Origin: Candidatus Omnitrophota bacterium
GTDB taxonomy: Bacteria > Ratteibacteria > UBA8468 > B48-G9 > DTJG01
Reading direction: 5' to 3'
Length of the DNA: 64,000 nucleotides
NCBI GenBank assembly: GCA_023818965.1
Contig: JAMWCD010000006.1
Location: 1 to 64,000, forward strand
Shown piece after piece: positions 45,966 to 52,970 of this stretch. The translations under genes were made by a program, and so were the position numbers. Below the pieces are notes generated by a model that was given only the letters and a program-made list of their open reading frames with translations, had not been told where the DNA came from and ran no database searches. Positions within the stretch are counted from its first letter, which is position 1, and every line of letters starts with the position of its first letter.

Positions 45966-47011
45966 AAAAGCGTTGTGTGAAAGTTGGGAATGTTTTTATT
46001 GGTGGAGATGCACCTGTAAGTGTTCAAACAATGACAAAGGTTTCAACTTCAAATGTTCCACTTGTGATAAAACAGATTAAAAAAATTGAACAGGCAGGCG
46101 GTGAGATCGTAAGGGTGGCAGTGCTTGATAAAAATGATGCACAGGCAATTTCAAAGATTAAGAAAGAAACAGTACTACCCATTGTTGCAGATATCCATTA
46201 TGACCATAATCTTGCTTTGTATTCCATTGAATCAGGTGCAGACAAAATTCGAGTGAACCCATCAAACATTCCTCAAAAGGGTTTAGGTTTGATTATAAAA
46301 ATGGCAAGAGAAAAGAAAATTCCGGTGAGAATTGGTTTGAATTCAGGTTCAATCAAAATCACAGGTAAAAAACTTTCAACTGATATTGTGAATGCGGCAA
46401 TGGATGCCATTAAATTTTTTGAAGACAATGATTTTTTTGATATTGTAATTTCTTTAAAAACACCTTATGTGAGAGAAACAATTGAGGCATACCGCCTGAT
46501 TAATGAACAGTGTGATTATCCACTTCATCTCGGGATTACAGAAGCAGGTTCAGGAGATCTTGCATTTGCAAAAAGTATTCTTGGCATAGGGGTATTACTT
46601 CTCGAAGGAATCGGAAATACTATAAGGGTTTCACTGACTGAGACACCTGAAAGGGAAATAAGGGCAGGCCAGGTTATTCTTCAGTCCCTTGGTATGAGAA
46701 GATTTGAACCTGAAATTATATCATGCCCTGTGTGCGGTCGGTGCCAGGTACCACTGAAGGAAATTTTAAGAAAATTTAGAAAAAAAATTTTACTTACGGC
46801 AAAAAGGTATCCAGCAATAAATAATCTTACAATTGCAATTATGGGTTGCAGTGTTAATGGTCCAGGTGAAGCAAAACAGGCAGATATTGGTATTGCTGGT
46901 GGAAAAGATAGGTTTGTGCTTTTTGTGAAAGGACATATCACGGGTTCTTATTCTGTGAATGAAATTGAGAAAAAATTTTTTGAAAAAATAAAGGAGATAG
47001 CAAATGGTTAA
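45962..47011 (+). CDS. ispG: 4-hydroxy-3-methylbut-2-en-1-yl diphosphate synthase
   Basis: 349-aa [4Fe-4S] enzyme of the MEP pathway converting MEcPP to HMBPP. The N-terminal TIM barrel has PVSVQTMTKVSTSN and ADIHYDHNLALYSIESGADKIRVNPSNI. Cluster ligands are C255 and C258 (SCPVCGRC) and C296 with E303 (GCSVNGPGE), matching E. coli spacing. The dxr-rseP-ispG order is widely conserved. It overlaps the next gene by 8 nt. Confidence 0.96.
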   Translation: MKKRCVKVGNVFIGGDAPVSVQTMTKVSTSNVPLVIKQIKKIEQAGGEIVRVAVLDKNDAQAISKIKKETVLPIVADIHYDHNLALYSIESGADKIRVNPSNIPQKGLGLIIKMAREKKIPVRIGLNSGSIKITGKKLSTDIVNAAMDAIKFFEDNDFFDIVISLKTPYVRETIEAYRLINEQCDYPLHLGITEAGSGDLAFAKSILGIGVLLLEGIGNTIRVSLTETPEREIRAGQVILQSLGMRRFEPEIISCPVCGRCQVPLKEILRKFRKKILLTAKRYPAINNLTIAIMGCSVNGPGEAKQADIGIAGGKDRFVLFVKGHITGSYSVNEIEKKFFEKIKEIANG

Positions 47012-48380
47012 AATAGGATATGGAAAAGAAATTGTAACACCTCCAATTGGAAGTGGTATGATAGGATATTTTGAGGACAGAATTTCAAAAGGTGTTAAGG
47101 ATGACCTTTATGCACGTTCTCTTTGTTTGAATGATAAAGACAATTGTGTTTTTGTGGTTTCTTCTGATTTTTGCTGGATAGAACCATCTGTTGTTGAGAA
47201 GGTGAAAAAGATGATATCAGAAAAATTGAAAATAGAAAAACCCAATCTTGTTATTCATGCCACCCATACTCATACAGGACCACTTACAGGATTCAATAAG
47301 GATATCATCTACACTGAAAAAATTAAGGTGGATGAAAAATACATTGAAAATCTTCCTTCAATGATATTCAAAGCAATTGAACAATCATACAGGTCATTAC
47401 AGAATGTTTTTGTTGGTTTCGGAAGTTGTAATGTTTCTGGAATTTCATTCATCAGAAGATATAAAATGAAAAATGGGATGGTCATTACAAATCCTGTTGA
47501 CAGAACGCAGATTGTGGAACCATCAGGTGAAATTGACCAAACATTAAACGTTATGAAGATTGTTGATGAGAAGAATCGTTTAATTGGTGTAGCAATGAAT
47601 TTTCCATTGCATCCTGATACAATTGGAGGGGATTTAATTTCAGGTGACTGGCCTGGAATGCTTGTTGAAAAGGTTTCAAAAGAATTTCATTGTGAAGCAA
47701 TCTTTTTCAATGGCGCTGCAGGAGACATTAACCATATTAATCCATTTGATAGCCAAACAAGGAGTTCTCAGATTACAGAAAAAATTGCTTCTACTATTTT
47801 TGATAGTGTCAGGAATATGCTACCAGGGATAAAATGTTTTTCTATCAATAACATAGTTTTTTCTCATGATGTTTTCAAGTTACCAAAAAGAAAAATATCA
47901 GAAAAGGATATTGATCAGGCGAAAAAAGATATTGAAAAATATTCTCCGAGCAATTTAAGATATATGGTTGCAAATGCCTTACTCATGCAGGCAAGAATAA
48001 AAGGAGATACAATTGATAATCCAGTCGCACTTCTCACACTGGATAACAAAATGGGGGCATTTTTTCTTTCAGGAGAATTATTTTCAAGTATCGGGTTAAA
48101 AATCAAAAATATTATGGATGTTGAATACAAATGGATTATTGAAAACTGTAATGGTTTTGCAGGTTATATCCCTGATGAGGAGGCATTCGCTGCTGCTAAG
48201 GAAAATAAGAGAATCAGGGGAGAAGAATTTCCTGATGTTAATGTTCTTGAATCCATTGGAATGGAAGCAAGTTATGAAACAAGTCCGATTTCATGCAGGG
48301 TTGCCCCTGAAGCAGAGAAAGAATTAATATCGCAATTTAAGAAATTGTGGAGCAGACATCGCACAATGAATTCAGGATGA
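47004..48380 (+). CDS. neutral ceramidase-like hydrolase (N-terminal domain family)
   Basis: 458-aa protein similar to the neutral/alkaline ceramidase N-terminal domain. Family marks are VTPPIGSGMIGYFEDRISKGVKDDLYARSL, the metal-site stretch HATHTHTGP (H85, H88, H90), GGDLISGDWPGMLVE and FFNGAAGDINHINPF. No signal peptide or membrane segment is visible, so it should be cytosolic, unlike secreted ceramidases, and the true substrate is unknown. AAGGAG lies about 7 nt upstream, inside ispG. It is the last gene of the run and converges on mgtC with a 9-nt tail overlap. Confidence 0.8.
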   Translation: MVKIGYGKEIVTPPIGSGMIGYFEDRISKGVKDDLYARSLCLNDKDNCVFVVSSDFCWIEPSVVEKVKKMISEKLKIEKPNLVIHATHTHTGPLTGFNKDIIYTEKIKVDEKYIENLPSMIFKAIEQSYRSLQNVFVGFGSCNVSGISFIRRYKMKNGMVITNPVDRTQIVEPSGEIDQTLNVMKIVDEKNRLIGVAMNFPLHPDTIGGDLISGDWPGMLVEKVSKEFHCEAIFFNGAAGDINHINPFDSQTRSSQITEKIASTIFDSVRNMLPGIKCFSINNIVFSHDVFKLPKRKISEKDIDQAKKDIEKYSPSNLRYMVANALLMQARIKGDTIDNPVALLTLDNKMGAFFLSGELFSSIGLKIKNIMDVEYKWIIENCNGFAGYIPDEEAFAAAKENKRIRGEEFPDVNVLESIGMEASYETSPISCRVAPEAEKELISQFKKLWSRHRTMNSG

Positions 48381-49052
48381 CCTGTATTCAATTTCAAAAA
48401 TTTCTTCAAATTGTTTGAGTACTTCAAATGTTTCAATAATATCTTTTTTCCCTCTCGATCTGCATTGTATTTCAACAATTGAGAGATTTTGTTTTTTTTG
48501 TTGTACAACTGAATAATCAAGGACGTTATAACCTTTATTTGAGAGGGTATTGAAAATTTCATCAAGAAAACCAGTGTCACCGGAAAATGTGATTTTAAAA
48601 CGAGTATAGACATCGTGTGGAATTTTTGATTCAATTCCTTTAAGTGAGAGTAGTGTAATCAAAACAAACACTGTTGTTATAACACCAAGAAGATAGAACC
48701 CACAACCAATAGCCAGTCCCATTGTGCTTACCACCCACAGGCAGGAAGCAGTGGTAATCCCTCTAACATTACCCCTGTTTCTTATAATGGTTCCAGCACC
48801 AATAAAACCAATGCCAGTTAGGACTCCATATGCAATTCTTGCAGGGTCAATTCTTAAATATGATGATGGTACATCTGGAAAGAGTTCAAATATCCTTAAG
48901 GAAACAGTCATCGCAAGGCAACAACCCATACCAACAAGAATCATTGTGCGAAAGCCTGCTGCCCTGGCATGTCTTTCTCTTTCCCAGCCGATAACACCGC
49001 TGAGAATTCCTGTAATAAAAATTCTAAGAATCCATTCCCAGTCGCTGACCAT
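48372..49052 (-). CDS. MgtC/SapB family membrane protein
   Basis: 226-aa protein with an N-terminal MgtC domain of about four to five membrane helices (WILRIFITGILSGVIGWERERHARAAGFRTMILVG in outline; then YGVLTGIGFIGAGTIIRNR and ITTASCLWVVSTMGLAIG). A C-terminal cytosolic ACT-like domain follows (about 145-226). Relatives modulate ATP synthase or phosphate/magnesium stress. I start at MVSDWEWILRIF, the family N-terminus. The frame opens six codons earlier at 49070, but that ATG lies within the promoter spacer. No Shine-Dalgarno is present, so leaderless translation is predicted. Confidence 0.88.
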   Translation of the reverse strand: MVSDWEWILRIFITGILSGVIGWERERHARAAGFRTMILVGMGCCLAMTVSLRIFELFPDVPSSYLRIDPARIAYGVLTGIGFIGAGTIIRNRGNVRGITTASCLWVVSTMGLAIGCGFYLLGVITTVFVLITLLSLKGIESKIPHDVYTRFKITFSGDTGFLDEIFNTLSNKGYNVLDYSVVQQKKQNLSIVEIQCRSRGKKDIIETFEVLKQFEEIFEIEYRSS

Positions 49053-49058
49053 AATATC

Positions 49059-49086
49059 AATGTACCACATTTACACAACATGTCAA
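49059..49086 (-). promoter_or_regulatory. promoter giving leaderless mgtC mRNA
   Basis: On the minus strand TTGACA (49086-49081), 16 nt, TACATT (49064-49059), then 6 nt to the ATG at 49052. Predicted +1 is the A of that ATG. It is back-to-back with the rpoN promoter. Confidence 0.65.
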
Positions 49087-49096
49087 AATTTTCCAC

Positions 49097-49124
49097 TTGT
49101 ATTTTTTCCCATTTTTTCTAAAAT
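49097..49124 (+). promoter_or_regulatory. promoter giving leaderless rpoN mRNA
   Basis: TTGTAT (49097-49102), 16 nt, TAAAAT (49119-49124), then 6 nt to the rpoN ATG at 49131. Predicted +1 is the A of the ATG. The -35 is weak (TTG only), so expression may be modest. Confidence 0.5.
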
Positions 49125-49130
49125 ATTGAT

Positions 49131-50396
49131 ATGAACGAGCAAAATATAAAACACGGTGTTTACCAGATTCAGGTCAATATTCTTTATCAGAAACTCCTTC
49201 AATGCTCAGCACTTGAATTGATGCAGATATGCGAAAATTCTGCAGAAGAAAATCCAATGCTTGAATTTGAGAAAATCTATTCAGATGATTATTCTTTCTC
49301 AAATTACGTTTATGAGAAAATTCCTGCAAGGCAGTTGTTTAATGAAGATTTAAAGAGACAACTTGCGTATATGAATCTTGAGCCCAGCATTTCAGAAATT
49401 GCAATGATGATCGTTGATCTGATTGACAGGGATGGCTTTTTGAGATTTTCAGTTGATGAAATTGCAGGGATGATAAAAAGGGATGTTTCACTTGTTAAGA
49501 AGGCATTAACAGCCATTCATTCGCTTGAACCACCAGGCATTGGAGCCAGGGATTATTTTGAATGTTTGATTCTCCAGATGAAGGCAAAGCACATGGAAAA
49601 CAGTATTGCTTTTAAAATCATCAGTGAGCACGGAAATGAGTTGCTGGCAGGAAAATTTTCACATATCAAAAAACAACTGGACTTAACAGATTATGAGTTT
49701 TCTTCTGCGATTGAGGAGATTTCGAAACTTAACCCATTCCCTGCGCGTGCGTGTGTTGAACCTGATGAAATTATTCCAAGGTTTCCTGACATTATTATCA
49801 AATGCCTCGAACCTGATATCAAAATAGAATTTGGCGAGGAAAAAATCTTTAAAATTTACCTTAATGAAAAATACATAAATTTTTTGAAAAGCAGTTCAAT
49901 CAGTACCAGTGAAAAACATTTTTTGAGTGAAAAACTCAATCAAGCAAGGTCGTTTCTTGCTCATGTTGAGAATAGAAAAAATTTCCTGGAGAAAATTATC
50001 AAATATCTTGTCGGGTATCAGAAACATTATCTTCTGGGCAAGGGTGCATTGAATCCAATCACAGAGAAGGATCTTGCAGAAAAATTTACATGCAGTCCAT
50101 CGTTGATCAGCAGGTCCATTGCAGGTAAATATATCAACTGGGGATCAGGAATTTTTCGAGTAAAAAAATTATTCAGTTATTCTTATTGTGAAAAAAGTCA
50201 GGATTTTATCATAGATGCAATAGAAGACATCATAAAAAATTCTGATACCTCGCTATCCGACAGGAAAATTTCAGAAGAACTGAAAAAACGTGGAATTTCC
50301 ATTGCTCCAAGGACTGTGAACAAATATCGGAGAAAAAGGGAAATATTCAATTCTTACATCAGGCGTTCGATGAACTTGCTGGAAAACAAACAATAA
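49131..50396 (+). CDS. rpoN: RNA polymerase sigma-54 factor
   Basis: 421-aa sigma factor recognising -24/-12 promoters and needing AAA+ activators. Region I is the Gln/Leu-rich start (VYQIQVNILYQKLLQCSALEL), followed by a short acidic region II and core-binding region III with the YMNLEPS and SLEPPGIGARDYFECLILQ motifs. An HTH and the C-terminal RpoN box APRTVNKYRRKREI follow. It is a little shorter than E. coli (477). Its 3' end overlaps the oppositely oriented REC-kinase gene by 38 nt. The sigma-54 promoter at 52745-52760 and the activator at 60211 are its likely local partners. Confidence 0.94.
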   Translation: MNEQNIKHGVYQIQVNILYQKLLQCSALELMQICENSAEENPMLEFEKIYSDDYSFSNYVYEKIPARQLFNEDLKRQLAYMNLEPSISEIAMMIVDLIDRDGFLRFSVDEIAGMIKRDVSLVKKALTAIHSLEPPGIGARDYFECLILQMKAKHMENSIAFKIISEHGNELLAGKFSHIKKQLDLTDYEFSSAIEEISKLNPFPARACVEPDEIIPRFPDIIIKCLEPDIKIEFGEEKIFKIYLNEKYINFLKSSSISTSEKHFLSEKLNQARSFLAHVENRKNFLEKIIKYLVGYQKHYLLGKGALNPITEKDLAEKFTCSPSLISRSIAGKYINWGSGIFRVKKLFSYSYCEKSQDFIIDAIEDIIKNSDTSLSDRKISEELKKRGISIAPRTVNKYRRKREIFNSYIRRSMNLLENKQ

Positions 50397-51540
50397 ATGT
50401 TGTTCCTTTTCCAACCTCACTTTCTGCGTAGATTTTTCCTCTGTGTGCTTCAATAATTTTTTTCGATATTGTAAGCCCGATACCAGTACTTTTTTCTGTT
50501 TTTGTTGTAAAAAATGGATTAAAAATTTTTTCAAGGATATGGCCAGGTATGCCTTTGCCTGTGTCAGAGATTTTAACAATAACACTATTTTCTTTTTTCT
50601 CTGTTTTAATTGTAATTTGACCTTTTGAATCCATGGCTTCAATGGCATTCATAAAGAGATTAGTAAAAACCTGTTGAAGTTGTTCTGGTGATGCAGTGAT
50701 ATAAGGAATATCTGAATCAAACTGGCATGAAAATGTAACATCTTTTGCAATTGGGTTATCCTTAAAAAAAGAAACCATATTTTCAAGAAGTGTGTTAATG
50801 TTGACCTGAGTGTATTTAAATGGTTTTTTAGAAACATCAAGAAAACTTCTTGTAATCATCTGGCATCTTTTTACTTCATTTTCTATAACTGCAAGATACT
50901 TTTGTGTTTCTTCTGGCGATGTTTCTTTTTTATTTGCCATCTCATATAGGAGCATTTGAACATAACCGAGTATGATTGTTAAAGGATTGTTGATTTCATG
51001 CAATAATTCAGCGGAAAGTTGACCTACCATTGCAAACTTTTCAAGTTCACAAATTTTGTCTTCAAGAGAAACATTAAGTTTTTTTAATTGCTCTGTGATG
51101 TTTTTTGCATGCTGCGTAACTTTTTGTTTTTCGACTGCTTTTTTTACAATATCCTTCATCTCATTTATGTCAAATGGCTTACTGACAAATTCAAAAATAT
51201 TTAGGTGCACTGCTTTTTGTGCTGATTCAAGGGTTCCAAAGCCAGTAAGGATTATTACAGGGACTTCATTATTGATTTTTCTTATTTCTTCAAGGGTTTC
51301 AATGCCTGATTTTCCTGGCATCCTCAGGTCAAGAATAATTGTATCAACTGAATAGGACTTTAATTTCTCTATTCCTTCATCTCCATTTATTGCAAGGATG
51401 ACATTATAAGAATCCTTCAAGAGTATTCTCAGTGATTCCCTTGGACCAAGTTCATCATCAATTACAAGGACTGTTGCTTTTTCAGATACCTGCTGTATAT
51501 CCGCACCCGACAAAACTTCCGGAAGATTTGTATATTCCAT
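50359..51540 (-). CDS. soluble REC-histidine kinase (NtrB-like)
   Basis: 393-aa cytosolic protein. The N-terminal receiver (about 25-145) has the DDELG acidic pair, phospho-Asp in TIILDLRMPGKSG and switch Lys in FVSKPFDINE. HisKA has LSAELLHEINNPLTIILGYVQ, and HATPase has an intact N box (VFTNLFMNAIEAM), G1 DTGKGI and G2 STGIGLTISKKI. There is no sensor or membrane part, so it likely relays phosphate within a network. GGGAGG 8 nt upstream fixes the start at 51540. It overlaps the 3' end of the FadL-like gene by 59 nt in another frame. Confidence 0.88.
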   Translation of the reverse strand: MEYTNLPEVLSGADIQQVSEKATVLVIDDELGPRESLRILLKDSYNVILAINGDEGIEKLKSYSVDTIILDLRMPGKSGIETLEEIRKINNEVPVIILTGFGTLESAQKAVHLNIFEFVSKPFDINEMKDIVKKAVEKQKVTQHAKNITEQLKKLNVSLEDKICELEKFAMVGQLSAELLHEINNPLTIILGYVQMLLYEMANKKETSPEETQKYLAVIENEVKRCQMITRSFLDVSKKPFKYTQVNINTLLENMVSFFKDNPIAKDVTFSCQFDSDIPYITASPEQLQQVFTNLFMNAIEAMDSKGQITIKTEKKENSVIVKISDTGKGIPGHILEKIFNPFFTTKTEKSTGIGLTISKKIIEAHRGKIYAESEVGKGTTFIVCFPASSSNA

Positions 51541-52711
51541 CTGTAAACCTCCCCTGTTGAATATTTCTTTTTTCAAACTGGTTATAAATGTAAAAGAAAG
51601 AAAATCTGCCTTTTTTTGTATTGAAGGTTGTTCCAAGTGTGTAAATATATCTGTTTGCATCTGGTAATGTTGGTTCAAAAGTACTATCAGGTACAGGTGA
51701 TTCAACAAAACCAATTCCTGCATTGATACTGCATGTTCTGCTTATTCTATATTCAATGCTTGCTGAATAAGTGCTAACATCATTCCAGTTTTTTACAATT
51801 TCAGGAATCAGAATGCTGTCTGGACCGGCATCAACAACAATGTGCTTTAAGCAGGAGTATTTTACAAATTCTGTACCTAACCTGATTGCTATTTTTTCGC
51901 CATTCCATTGATAACCAAGGGAATATATTTCAGGAAATTTTATACTGAAATTACTTTTTACAGATTTTTCAATACCTGAGAAAGGACCAGGTAGCAGGGA
52001 GCGGTCAGGAAAATTTGTCATTGAAAAAGAACCTGAATAATTCATTTCAAACTGTGAGCTCCAGACAAGCCCAAAGGAATGAGGATTGTTATGATAATGA
52101 ATACCTATTCTGAATGATGTTCCAGTATCATCTCCTTTAAGTATTGCAATTCCGTCAGGTGTTCCAGTGATATATGACCATGGTACTGATTGCATGGTTT
52201 TGACAGAACTGGTGTTTATATCAATGCCTGAACCAATGCTTAAATGTTCTGTAATTGGAAGTCCCATTGCTGCAGTGAAAGTTATAAATTTCATTTCCCC
52301 TGAATATGGGACACTGTAAGCCCAGGCAGATTCTGTAAATGCTTTATTCCATTCTGTTTTCTGACCATATGGACTTGTGATTCCAAAACCAAAACTCATC
52401 CGTGATTTTTCTGGAGCAATTGCAAAATACATATGGCCGAGAAGTGCAAAATCATTTTCTTTTTTTGCGGACGATAAACTGCCTGAATATTTTGTTTCAG
52501 AAAAAATTCCTAAGATTCCTGAGTGAAACTGATTTTGTTTTATAAGTACCAGCCCTGCAGGGTTTAAAACACAGCTTGAAGCGTCATCTGCCTGTGCGGC
52601 AAAACTTCCTGCATTCATCATTGCCTGTGTTCCAGCAGGAGGATTTCTATATCCCTGACAAAAACTCAGGTTAACCACAATAACAGTTCCTGCGATAATC
52701 TTTTTTATCAT
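51482..52711 (-). CDS. FadL/OmpP1-type outer-membrane transport protein
   Basis: 409-aa predicted outer-membrane barrel. A signal peptide (MIKKIIAGTVIVVNLSFCQG) is followed by the FadL hatch-like start (RNPPAGTQAMMNAGSFAAQADDASSCVLNPAGLVLIK) with the family NPAG motif. Long amphipathic strands run to the C-terminus. Relatives move hydrophobic compounds such as long-chain fatty acids or aromatics across the outer membrane. AAGGAG about 8 nt upstream marks the start. A consensus sigma-54 promoter lies 34 nt before it. It forms a two-gene operon with the REC-kinase. Confidence 0.87.
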   Translation of the reverse strand: MIKKIIAGTVIVVNLSFCQGYRNPPAGTQAMMNAGSFAAQADDASSCVLNPAGLVLIKQNQFHSGILGIFSETKYSGSLSSAKKENDFALLGHMYFAIAPEKSRMSFGFGITSPYGQKTEWNKAFTESAWAYSVPYSGEMKFITFTAAMGLPITEHLSIGSGIDINTSSVKTMQSVPWSYITGTPDGIAILKGDDTGTSFRIGIHYHNNPHSFGLVWSSQFEMNYSGSFSMTNFPDRSLLPGPFSGIEKSVKSNFSIKFPEIYSLGYQWNGEKIAIRLGTEFVKYSCLKHIVVDAGPDSILIPEIVKNWNDVSTYSASIEYRISRTCSINAGIGFVESPVPDSTFEPTLPDANRYIYTLGTTFNTKKGRFSFFYIYNQFEKRNIQQGRFTDGIYKSSGSFVGCGYTAGI

Positions 52712-52744
52712 TTCGTGTCTCCTTTTTGCTTCCAATTCTCATAT

Positions 52745-52760
52745 TGCAAGAAGTGTGCCA
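52745..52760 (-). promoter_or_regulatory. consensus sigma-54 promoter for the FadL-like operon
   Basis: On the minus strand TGGCAC (52760-52755), five nt, TTGCA (52749-52745). The GG at -24 and GC at -12 are separated by exactly 10 nt, with every invariant base present. Predicted +1 is about 52735, with a leader of about 24 nt that includes the AAGGAG of the gene at 52711. It is 4 kb from rpoN and faces the operon that encodes an NtrC-type activator. Confidence 0.85.
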
Positions 52761-52871
52761 GGTGTTTGAATGAACAACCAAATTTTTTTAAAACCGTTCA
52801 TTTTCAAGGGTTTTAACAATTTTTCCATTCCATATTTTTTCGGTTTAAATTTATCAGAATAAAGTTCAGTA

Positions 52872-52889
52872 GTGTACAATTTTGTTCAC
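52872..52889. promoter_or_regulatory. palindromic site A, candidate activator/repressor operator
   Basis: GTGTACAATTTTGTTCAC pairs with its own reverse complement at 14 of 18 positions. It ends 2 nt before the -35 of the radical SAM promoter (centre about -46) and is centred about 146 nt upstream of the sigma-54 start on the other side. It shares CAATTTTGT with site B in reversed orientation. Confidence 0.5.
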
Positions 52890-52891
52890 AT

Positions 52892-52920
52892 TTGACATAA
52901 TCTATTTCAAGCAATAAAAT
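52892..52920 (+). promoter_or_regulatory. sigma-70 promoter of the radical SAM/kinase/NtrC operon
   Basis: TTGACA (52892-52897), 17 nt, TAAAAT (52915-52920). Predicted +1 is about 52927, leaving a leader of about 44 nt before the ATG at 52971. It lies between two related palindromes, which suggests control by looping or direct repression. Confidence 0.75.
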
Positions 52921-52950
52921 AAACTTATAAAAATGAATAACTTAGGATTT

Positions 52951-52968
52951 TTGTACAAAATTGAACAA
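52951..52968. promoter_or_regulatory. palindromic site B in the radical SAM leader
   Basis: TTGTACAAAATTGAACAA matches its own reverse complement at 14 of 18 positions. It ends 2 nt before the ATG of the radical SAM gene and starts 79 nt after the start of site A, about 7.5 helical turns. At this place it could also block the ribosome site in RNA. Confidence 0.5.
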
Positions 52969-52970
52969 TA

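Noticed and set aside
51541-51723. Upstream extension of the REC-kinase by 61 residues
   Set aside because: It is antisense-free but lies wholly in the FadL-like coding sequence in another frame; GGGAGG and domain start favour 51540.
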